DNA of 64,000 nt, from contig CM026431.1 in NCBI GenBank assembly GCA_014871385.1, positions 1,744,464 to 1,808,463 on the forward strand, in the 5' to 3' direction. This stretch comes from Ceratodon purpureus. Taxonomy: Eukaryota > Streptophyta > Bryopsida > Pseudoditrichales > Ditrichaceae. The notes below the pieces were generated by a model that made no database searches, was not told the DNA's origin, and worked only from the letters and a program-made list of their open reading frames with translations. Numbering within the stretch: the stretch's first letter is position 1; each line of letters opens with the position of its first letter. This document shows, in pieces, positions 49,012 to 59,061 of the stretch. Both the position numbers and the translations under genes were made by a program.

Positions 49012-51539
49012 TACATATATTAGTCCACACTATTCATATATCTATTTTACATGCATTAATTGATGTAGAATATTAATAATGATATTTAATATATATTTTA
49101 ATGTGATTACAATCAATCTAATATTTATTTATTTTTACTTCATTAATCAAATTTAGGTAGATTTAATTATATTGTAAATTGTTTCAGATAGAAAAAGGTG
49201 GTTTTCACCTTGTATAATTTTGTTATGCTATATCATAATTAAATTTTGTCATGTTGTATCTGAAAATTATCATCAAATGATACTTTCAAATTTAGACCAT
49301 AATGATTTTTCAGTCAAACTTAGAAAAATGTGTACTTTCATAAAGCTCAAACTCACTTATACGCTTACAATACGTTTACGTTACTTTGTGAAATGTGTAG
49401 TGCATAGCCTTTCAATAACATTATTGGAATGAATTGGAATATTTTTTAATATTTCACCTTTTTATTAGTTATTCCATCGTATTTGAACTCTATATTTCAC
49501 TAAAAATGTAGTATGATCTTTATTTAGATTTAAATAGCATTTTTTGTTATCAAATTATAAACATTGTATTAATTTAATAGTTCATTAAATAAAAACTACT
49601 AGATTTAAAGCATAGAATTTTACCAAAATTTTGACTAAAAAATCATCATGGTCTAATTTTGACTAAAAAATCATTATGGTCTAATTTTGACTGAAAAATC
49701 ATTATGGTCTAAATTTTTCAATTACCAAAATTTATCAAGAACATCAATTTTTTTTCTTTTGTAATTATAAAAATCTTACCTTCAATCTAATTGTAATTTA
49801 CAACTCAAATATGCATTGGTGTTCTAATTTTATTGAATTTTGATAACAAAATGGTCATGATTGCACAAGTTAATGGTGTTTTTTTTTTTTTCAATTCATC
49901 AATAAATGCATTGTTAAGCTTAAATATTTTGGTTGAATAGTGAAATTAAGTTGTTACAACAAACATAAAACCTATTAATCATAACAATGCATATCTATAA
50001 CACAATGTGGTTTGTTATTTTAATTTCATGAAACCTACACTTGACTCTGATTCCATTTCATTATCAAAGACATTTACATTGCTCAAGATACTTATTCTTG
50101 AGTGATCAATTATCCTACTCTAGAATGTTGTGTAATTCAAAATAGTATGTAATTATTAGACTTTAAGATAGTGTACACTCATAATAAACAACCATCTATT
50201 AAATAAGATGCATAATGACGGAATAATCCCTCACTGTGTTTATATACTCACAATTTGTGGCAAGTAGTTGGCCAATTGCTGGTCCCGGCGGCTTAGCGGC
50301 TCTGCAGCGCCACTAATGGTTGGCGTGTTCACACTATGATGTTTCATTAGATTAGGGGCAGAGGCATTCTGGGTTCTCAGCAACTCGTGCTGAAGTCGAA
50401 CTATATTTACATTGAATCATCGAAAATAATTCAAACGTCCAAGAATGCAAGTGACTCGTTTCTCGAATGACTTTTCAATGATTTGATTGCGGTTTAATTT
50501 CAGGTGAAAATATCAAGATTCGCAGGTGCCCAGCGGCAGCACAGGATGCCGAAAGTTAATGCTGCATTAGAATACTTTGAGCAATCTGTTTATAAGTTCT
50601 AAAGATCACTGAAGGTTTGATCACCGAAGTTTCGAGCGGTGATTTGCAACTTCACTTGGTTTTTTCTACAAGTTTTGCATCGCAGGTTGTGCATCGTTGG
50701 TGCACTTTGATTTATTCAAATGTTTGTAGGAACATTGTGAATGAACTATTTGGTTTAATCAACTCATCTAATCGCATGTACATTGTGAATCAAATGCTTT
50801 TAACTGGTTAGTGTATTCTGATTTTAATGCATCCTTGACTCTGTCCTATTTTAATCTATATGTGATTGCAGTTTGTAATGTGGTTGATAAGCAGTATAAG
50901 AGTAACTGAGATGGTGCAACTATGTCTGATTCTACATTGCTGACTACGGTTGTTTAGGAATTTTATTGATGTGTGATATCTACATATTATTACTATTGCA
51001 TTGTGCCACTATGGTATGCTATTTTTTAAACTATCAATCCGCAAATTCCCTCATTGACCTAAATCTACATCCACTCAAGAGCAAACATTCATTACTCCAT
51101 TGTGCAAAACGCCTTCTCCACTATCCCTGTATAACTTTTCTATAAATCATATCAAACCTCTAACAAATTCGAAATTGATGACTTTGCATAATAATAGACT
51201 TTAAGATACTAAACACTCATAATAAACAACCATCTATTAAATAGGATGCACAATGAAGGAATAATCCATCACTGTGTTTATATACTCACAATTTGTGGCC
51301 AACAGTTGGCCAATTGCTGGTTCCGGCGACTCAGCCGCCCTACAGCCGCCACTAACGGTTTGCGTGTTCACACTATGATGTTTGATTAGAACCTACCCAT
51401 ATTCACACTAGTTATGTTCTTAACAGTAGTAGCACTTTGTAATAGACTTTCAAAGGTTAATTTTCAATTCAAAAAATTTGTAAAGGCGATCATCAAAATT
51501 TCAAACCAAATTAACATGAGAGTCTCAGTTTTTAGACTG
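49012..51539. repeat. Duplicated unit, copy 1 (blocks A and C, interrupted)
   Basis: Block A (49,012-50,151) and block C (51,427-51,539) match copy 2 at 52,476-54,983, where A and C are contiguous. Here a 1.28-kb segment (50,148-51,426) separates them. Block A carries a 3-copy ~27-bp tandem (about 49,630-49,712) and a ~36-bp inverted partner at 49,288-49,323. No coding capacity was recognised. Confidence 0.8.
50148..51426. mobile_element. Insertion with ~200-bp direct repeats inside duplicated unit copy 1
   Basis: The segment is absent from copy 2 and is flanked by TAGTA on each side (50,143-50,147 and 51,427-51,431). It carries two ~200-bp direct repeats near its ends, B (50,154-50,350) and B' (51,190-51,389), about 90% alike by eye (CTCATAATAAACAACC, TTGGCCAATTGCTGG, GTGTTCACACTATGATGTTT). 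Each repeat has weakly inverted ends (GATAGTGTACAC against the complement of GTGTTCACACTATG). It may be a small terminal-repeat element, or a pair of MITEs with captured sequence between them. Confidence 0.5.
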
Positions 51540-52475
51540 AAAATTAGAGCATGGTTGGAAAGCAACATGGAGTCGTGAAAAGGAGTTGTGTTGAAAAGTG
51601 TAAATGAAGAGTTGCATAAAAAAGGTGCAACCTCTCATGAAAAGCATGCATGAGAGTCTCTTCATTATGAAGCATGCATTTTCATCAGTTTGTTCTGTTC
51701 AATACAATGCTCTTCAGATACATTGAAGATGTCATGAAGTAGTTCACGAAGGGGAAGAAAATGAAGTAGATCTTCCACTGTTTGTGAATGTCACAAGGTT
51801 ATGAGGGAGGCTTTGCAAGATCAAATAAAGACATTGCAAAATGCGGAGAGAACATCCGTAGCTCTGCGATACGAACGAGCAGCAAAAATTATAATTCGAT
51901 CGTAATATCGAATCCATCTGATATAATTTACGTAGAGGAGAGGACAAGAATTTGGCCATGATGATGAGATTGGATGATCTCAAATACCGGGTTGAGAAGA
52001 TTGATCCAGAATTTCCTATTCCAAGAGGCATAGGACAAGTTAGTAGGCCACTGGAAATACAAGATCTTCAGAGAATCTAGGAGATCCCTTGAGGAGAGGT
52101 ATTAAGTCGTGCTATCTAATTATAGTTTTCTTATTTCTAAGGTTGATCAATATGTGAATAGACGGGAGCAGCACGTGGAATGTTGTTGGAACGTGTAGAG
52201 TGTCGGCTGCTTGGATATGGCTCTCGAGGAAGTGAGGGTGGACGTGGAGTAAACATAGCCGGGGGGTTGAACGAATCAGCCAACGATGACCCAACTGATT
52301 CCAATCGATATGTGAAGGCATCTAAATTTTCAGCCATTGACTAATTAGAGAATGAATGCTAGGTAGAGAAAGATTATTTTTATCCTATATTTTTTAAAAT
52401 TACAGAAGGTTTATAATTTATTCGCTATGTTTAAATATTGTAGAGCCGAGGGAGTGTTGCAGAGGGACACCATGA
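51540..52475. other. Spacer with coding-like tract (51,720-52,340)
   Basis: Short plus-strand stretches look protein-like, such as EALQDQIKTLQNAERTS near 51,810 and a Gly-rich stretch (YGSRGSEGGRGVN) near 52,220, but they lie in different frames and no family was recognised. A fragment of a captured or decayed gene is possible. Confidence 0.25.
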
Positions 52476-54983
52476 TACATATATTAATCCACACTATTCA
52501 TATATCTATTTTACATGCATTAATTGATGTAGAATATTAATAATGATATTTAATATATATTTTAATGTGATTACAATTAATCTAATATTTATTTTATTTT
52601 TACTTCATTAATCAAATTTAGGTAGATTTAATTATATTGTAAATTGTTTCAGATAGAAAAAGGTGGTTTTCACCTTGTATAATTTTGTTATGCTATATCA
52701 TAATTAAATTTTGTCATGTTGTATCTGAAAATTATCTTCAAATGATACTTTCAAATTTAGACCATAATGATTTTTCAGTCAAACTTAGAAAAATGTGTAC
52801 TTTCATAAAGCTCAAACTCACTTATGCGCTTACAAAAAGTTTATGTTACTTTGTGAAACGTGCAGTGTGTGAGGTGGAAATTCGCTCAACAACACCCAAG
52901 CCCAATTAAATCTTAAGTTCGCTCTACAGGAGGGTCAAGTTCGTCCAAGTTTGGCATATGTCTAAGGTTTAAGTAGGTAAATAAAGGTTTTTAAGGGTAA
53001 ATGTCTTAAGGATAAATCTTATCTTAGAGTTTGTGCAGCACTTTGCCAAATAAGTTTTAAGGTGGGGGTGGAATAAGTCTAAAGGATCTCACAACCTCAC
53101 TAGTTTCCCTTTATCCTTGCCATATTCGGCCATGGAGATCCTCCATGCAGTTCTCTCCGTCGCTCATTGTTTATTCCTTTATTAAAGTGAATTATTAAGG
53201 CACAATTTACCTCGAGCAATTAACGTGCTCCAATCTTCATACTCCAAGCATTCTTTCCTTCACTTAGAGGATTACTTAACTTAGTAATTTATATTCCTAA
53301 GATAAATCCACTTAAGGCTCTAACACATTACATGTATGCATTATGCTCTCAAGAATTCTATGTACAACTTCTTATCTCATTCTATTTCACAATGCATTAA
53401 TTCCTTCAACTCTTCTCTTGAGTCTTAATTCACTCAAGCTATAAGCACTTTGTTACTCTCTCATAAAGTTCAAGTACCCACAACTACTTCTCAACTCACA
53501 ATCTTTATCACAATTGCACTTAACACTCCACATAATTAAGGTATTTCTTTAATTTTCAATTAAGAACTATTTACTTTTCACTTTTAGTAATGCCAACATC
53601 ACTCTTCTCAAGTCAATGTTCAAAGCATTAAAATAACAACATTACATACAAGTGTTCACACAAAACTCCTTGTGCAAGTTGAAAGAATCAACAGTATTCA
53701 TTACAAAACTAGCTTTCCAGCTAGGACACGCATTGTTCGTCATGTCGTGATCAACACCTTGGAGGAGAAGGGGTTACAGTCCAAATCTTAAGAGCCACAC
53801 CCTTTCTCAAGGGGTGCGCCTTTAAGTTGGCACCTCCCTTTAAGGTAGCGACTCTTTATAAAGTCGTGCCCTTTAACAAGGGATACATCCCTTAATAAAG
53901 GTGTACCTCTTACTATGTTCACATGTAACCTATCTTCGTAACTGTTTATTCTTAAGCTATTTACTTATTCTAGTGTGAACTAAGTTTCTTTAAGCCCTTT
54001 TCACATTCTAAGGATTTCTCCCTATTTAAAGCATTTAGTTTCTAATTTTTTAAAAGTTTTTATTGCTAAATTTTCTTATTCTTAAGAAATAAGGCTTAAA
54101 ACTAAAAAATAGCTCTACATAGTGCATAGCCTTTCAATAACATTATTGGAATGAATTGGAATATTTTTTAATATTTCACCTTTTTATTAGTTATTCCATC
54201 GTATTTGAACTCTATATTTCACTAAAAATGTAGTATGATCTTTATTTAGATTTAAATAGCATTTTTTGTTATCAAATTATAAACATTGTATTAATTTAAT
54301 AGTTCATTAAATAAAAACTACTAGATTTAAAGCATAGAATTTTACCAAAATTTTGACTAAAAAATCATCATGGTCTAATTTTGACTAAAAAATCATTATG
54401 GTCTAATTTTGACTGAAAAATCATTATGGTCTAAATTTTTCAATTACCAAAATTTATCAAGAACATCAATTTTTTTTCTTTTGTAATTATAAAAATCTTA
54501 CCTTCAATCTAATTGTAATTTACAACTCAAATATGCATTGGTGTTCTAATTTTATTGAATTTTGATAACAAAATGGTCATGATTGCACAAGTTAATGGTG
54601 TTGTTTTTTTTTCAATTCATCAATAAATGCATTGTTAAGCTTAAATATTTTGGTTGAATAGTGAAATTAAGTTGTTACAACAAACATAAAACCTATTAAT
54701 CATAACAATGCATATCTATAACACAATGTGGTTTGTTATTTTAATTTCATGAAACCTACACTTGACTCTGATTCCATTTCATTATCAAAGACATTTACAT
54801 TGCTCAAGATACTTATTCTTGAGTGATCAATTATCCTACTCTAGAATGTTGTGTAATTCAAAATAGTATGTAGTAGCACTTTCTAATAGACTCTCAGAAG
54901 TTACTTTTCAATTAAAAAAATTTGTAAAGGCGACCATCAAAATTTCAAACCAAATTAAACTGAGAGCCTCAATTTTTAGACTA
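52476..54983. repeat. Duplicated unit, copy 2 (blocks A' and C', split by a solo LTR)
   Basis: A' (52,476-52,867 plus 54,120-54,872) and C' (54,871-54,983) match copy 1. The part right of the LTR is almost identical to copy 1 over ~750 bp, apart from a homopolymer; the ~390 bp to the left shows about ten differences. Confidence 0.85.
52868..54119. mobile_element. Solo LTR (1,252 bp)
   Basis: Comparison with the uninterrupted copy 1 defines the ends exactly: the insert begins TGTGAGG and ends CTCTACA, with TG...CA termini, and is flanked by a 5-bp duplication (CAGTG at 52,863-52,867, TAGTG at 54,120-54,124; empty site TAGTG at 49,398-49,402). No internal retrotransposon genes are present, as expected of LTR-LTR recombination. 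The family (Ty3 or Ty1) cannot be told from the LTR. Copy 1 lacks it, so it inserted after the duplication. It is a fossil. Confidence 0.8.
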
Positions 54984-57768
54984 ATAAGTAGATTATAATA
55001 TAGGAGTTGAAGCCTTTGGCTAGTCACAATGTGAAGCCCCATAGAGCAAGTCCAAAGGCCAAGACCTATAAACTGGATATTCGAAAATTCATCAAAATTG
55101 AAAAAAAAGTTGAAGAATTCTTAAAAATTAAAAGAAGTAGTACACACTTGTGACAAAATTGTCAAAATTTTTGAGCAATAAATTTTCTTGTCATGACAAA
55201 GTTATGACTAATAAAAATTCAACTTATTTTGGACCTACATGGGCTTAGAGCCAATAATTATCAAAGAATTAATTAACAAAGTATGACAAGGCTCACGGAT
55301 CATACTTTTAATAGCCAAAACCTTATCTTCTTGTATGAATTTTAAGATAAATTTTTTGATGGCAATTCAAGGAATGATTGGATTGCTCTAAAATCGTGTC
55401 TAATTTTGCTGAAATGGCTGAAAGTATTACCATGTAGGCTCAATAGGAGGTGACAAACTTTGGACTTTGGCCTTTAGTGTGAAAGCTGCAAGGTTAACCT
55501 TCAAACATTTTGAGTGAGATAAATTAACCAAAAATTGACAAAATTAGAGCCATTTTGTTGGTTGAATGGCATAAGAGGTGTGATAAAAATATACAAAGAT
55601 CGGACAAATCTAGAGGACATGAACTAATAAAATCCATTTTTTAAAATTACTATTATTTTTTTCAGAATTTTAAAAGTCTAGAAACTAAGGGCGCCAATGA
55701 TTGATGAATAGGTGCTTATGAAACTATCACTTGGTGGCTCCATCAAACAAAGAGTGTTCAAATATCCTCAGATCAATGAGGAGATTGCGACATCAAACAT
55801 TGGGAGTAAAAATTAGTACCATCATGATCACTTAATGGAGGTCAAGGGTTGGTCCTCCTCAATTACTAATCCCTCTACCTTATATGATTGGTGGAAAGCG
55901 ATGGCCTCCCAACCTCCCAACCTTCAATCGCAGAGTGTGAAGTGGCCCTAATTCACAGTCCTCACCCATATTTGATCAAAGTTACTCTCCTTCAAATGGG
56001 TCTCTGAACAATATAATGCTCCCAAAATCACTGATATTTTCAGAAACCACAAATCTTGAACTCCAGTGGCAACACTGGATCTGTAAGAACCTATGGCCTG
56101 CTTTCTGAGGTACAATTAACTTCTCATTGGGCCATCATAGCAGCTATAGCGAACTCTCCCAGGACCCAGATCAGGTAATTCAACTGATGCTGACAGACTG
56201 ATTGATCAGGTAATTCAACTGATGCTCCATTTCTAAGATCAGCTGCACGGCCAGACAGAGATCCAGACCTCAAAGGACATGACAATGCTGCTGATATACG
56301 TCAACAATATCCTTAATCACTGTCAATAGACCGCAGTACTTTGAAATTAACGTCGATCACCGATCACAATATGATCGACAATAGGATCGACATGTGCACT
56401 TCACTCGGAACAGTCACTGAGCTCCATGCATGGAGTTCAGCTGCAAAGTGGGTCGATCTCATGTTGCTCCATGTCCACATTCACCTCAACTTCTTCCTTC
56501 ACGATATTGATCAACACCGAGCATGTGTCAAAACTGGCACATTGACCTTACATGGTTCTGAACTGGGCCTAAGTGTTTATCAATCTGTACCAGTTGGTGA
56601 GTTTTGATTGCCTTCGTGGTCTTTGTCTTCTGGAATGCCTGTCTAAGATGGCTCACGAAGTGTCTTTGTTAGATGATACATTACTCCCCATGGGCTACAT
56701 CGGAAGGATGTTGTTGAGGGTGTTCAAAGTGTTTGGATTGGTGGAGGTTTGCACCTTGAGCTTCACGCAGTTGATGCCTGTGCTATTGAGGATGAGGAGA
56801 ATGTTGAGGACGTCGCTGCCGAAGCCGAAGTTGGTGACTTCTGGTAATCGGATGAGAGCCAATGCTTTGCTTTGCCCTTGTAGTCGAACACTGTTGGAAT
56901 ACACATTGATAAGTTGTGCTTTCTATGATGTTTATGATTTGCATTGCTCAAAGTGGGTTAAGTTTCTTCTAGACTGAGTGATGTTGCTTGTTTTTGGAAT
57001 GGTGGAATGTTTGCAGATGGGTTGTGTACCTTGGATTTCATCAGTGGATCCAATGTCAAGTTTCCTTGAATTTCGAATTTGATGGCATTCAAAGCTTCCA
57101 ATGCTTGGGTTTTTCCATCGTAGGCATGATCTGCAGTCAAGCTACGGCGCAACCCTAAAGAGCCATCAGAGTAGACCATGAAAGTGTAGATATGGTATAG
57201 CTTCGTCTCATCCGTCTTGCCATTTCTGCAGGAGCCCCTTGCTAGGTTTAGGGTTTAATGTCTGTTATTGGTCAGTCTGATAATGTTCTCGATTCTCTGT
57301 CTGTTGAAGCTCAGCTTTGGAAGGGATGATGTTAAGCGTGCCCTGTCTTGTTGCCTCTGTCTGTAATGTACAACATCTTCTCGACTATTGAAAACGCAAG
57401 GCCGTTCCTTAGAGTGAAGCCGTTAGCCATGGTGTCTACAATGCCGGACCCTGGTGCAATCCGGTATAGGTGGTTCTGACCTGCACCCTTTCACCCTGGC
57501 ATTGCACTTAGAAGGTAAGACTCTTTTGACCTTATAGCATGCACTCGTGTTTTGTACTTGAATCAAAGACAGTCGCTCACTACTTGCTGGCTCTTCCATA
57601 GATCCCAAATTGCGTCTATTGACATTGCTGAGTAGCCTCCAGAAGAAACGTGCCACTATTCCTGTCAAAACTTGTGATTGAGAATGCTGGAATAGGTCTT
57701 AAAAATATATAATTCAGAAGTGGACAGCAAAGAGTTGCGACTAACAGCAGTGGATTTCATTGTACATC
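54984..57768. other. Intergenic DNA, 3' of the kinase gene
   Basis: From 54,984 to about 56,000 the DNA is AT-rich without features, except the repeated word CAGGTAATTCAACTGATGCT (near 56,173 and 56,207). From 56,300 composition is genic. On the minus strand near 57,000-57,180 a protein-like stretch (SLTADHAYDGKTQALEALNAIKF) appears, but no family or complete frame could be supported. Confidence 0.3.
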
Positions 57769-59061
57769 TTAGTCCTCTATAGTGACATATCTTGGAGTAG
57801 AAGGAGTTGATATATTGCTCAGCCTCTTTTCTATCATCTCAGATGTAGGTATAGGTTTTCGCGGGTGATATCCTTTGACATCCTCCTCCTTGAAGCCTAA
57901 CTTTATCATCATGCCCTGCAGAACCTCTACAATCTCTGTGAATTCAGGCCTTTCGTTCGGATCTGCATGCCAGCATCTACTAACAAGACCCCTCACTCCA
58001 GAACTAAGAAGTGGAGGCAATTGAGGCCTTTGCCCATCTATCACATGATCAAAGTTGTTCCTCAGATGTGCGTCGAAAGGGATATGACCAGTTAGAATTT
58101 CATAGCAGGTCATACCGTAGCTATAAACATCCATCTTCCTAGTGAATTCCATTCTTACCAGGGAACAACGGTTCTTCAAGAAAAGTAGGAGTTCATTCGC
58201 TCGCCAAAAGCGTGTCCCCATAACCCCAGCCGAGCTTTCATAATCTGCTACCGCACACCGGAAGAGACCAGCTGGTGGGTAGTCTCTGGATTGGTAATCA
58301 TCTGCTGATTTAGGGTGACGGACTAGCACATTCGCCGCCTTGAGATCTCTGTGGAGAATGCCCATGGAGTGGAGATATTGCATGCCATACGCAATTGTGA
58401 GCATGTAAAATAACGCTTCGGGCTCCTTGAAGGGTGGACCTTTGTTCCTGCTCTTTTCCATGATGACATCCATTGCCTTGCGTAAATCCTGCAAGTGCAT
58501 CTCCATCACAATTGCATATGAGTTGCTTTCCAACACCACTCCTTTGATCACTCTGCAAATGGCTGGGTGAGAGCAATGGAACAGATTGGCAGGCAAGTGC
58601 GATCGGAGAGCGTGGACGAATTCCGGTTTGAAGACTTTCACAGCAAACGCAGCGTTTCTGCCAACGTAAGCCTTGAAGATTCTAGCTTGGCCTCCCTCCG
58701 CAAGCATTGGCCCTAGCGCGAAATCCACCGGCTTGAATACACGATCCGTTTCCTCTGGATCCAGGAGGATCTCTTTCGTCAAGGCTCCGGGTTTCGTACA
58801 TCCTGGATCGAGCTCAGCCCAACACTCTTTGGAGAAAGCTGTGTCAAACTCAACGTCGCTTGAAATGTTCAAGGATCGAAGGCGTGTCATTCGTTCAATT
58901 CTCGCTGAATAAGGTGATCCAGAGTCTACAACCTTATCTTCCAAGCCAAGACGTTGCAGTTCCAAACTCTCAGGCATTGCAACAGCTGATAAGGGCAGGT
59001 CATTGCAACAGTCTGACAGGAACAACTCCGGAGTCCCACCTTGGTCATGCATCTCATCCAT
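57769..59061 (-). CDS. TKL-like protein kinase, intronless
   Basis: A 430-residue single-exon frame from ATG at 59,061. Residues 1-105 are acidic and of unknown function; the kinase domain covers about 112-390. Seen: a Gly-rich loop variant LAEGGQARIF (120-128), the ATP lysine in AVK (K142), the catalytic loop HRDLKAAN (237-244), then DYE (273-275) in place of DFG and RANE (287-290) in place of the APE motif, DVYSYG (311-316), and RCWHADPNERP (362-372) as in TKL/MLK-type kinases. The catalytic Lys, Asp239, Asn244 and metal-binding Asp273 are all present, so activity remains possible despite the altered motifs. Intronless kinases of this type are common in mosses (inference from family knowledge). 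The substrate is unknown. It is divergent from the UBL-RING gene. Confidence 0.85.
   Translation of the reverse strand: MDEMHDQGGTPELFLSDCCNDLPLSAVAMPESLELQRLGLEDKVVDSGSPYSARIERMTRLRSLNISSDVEFDTAFSKECWAELDPGCTKPGALTKEILLDPEETDRVFKPVDFALGPMLAEGGQARIFKAYVGRNAAFAVKVFKPEFVHALRSHLPANLFHCSHPAICRVIKGVVLESNSYAIVMEMHLQDLRKAMDVIMEKSRNKGPPFKEPEALFYMLTIAYGMQYLHSMGILHRDLKAANVLVRHPKSADDYQSRDYPPAGLFRCAVADYESSAGVMGTRFWRANELLLFLKNRCSLVRMEFTRKMDVYSYGMTCYEILTGHIPFDAHLRNNFDHVIDGQRPQLPPLLSSGVRGLVSRCWHADPNERPEFTEIVEVLQGMMIKLGFKEEDVKGYHPRKPIPTSEMIEKRLSNISTPSTPRYVTIED

Noticed and set aside
56695-57179. Minus-strand protein-like stretches downstream of the kinase
   Set aside because: Frames change within a short distance and no family was recognised; too weak for a gene call.
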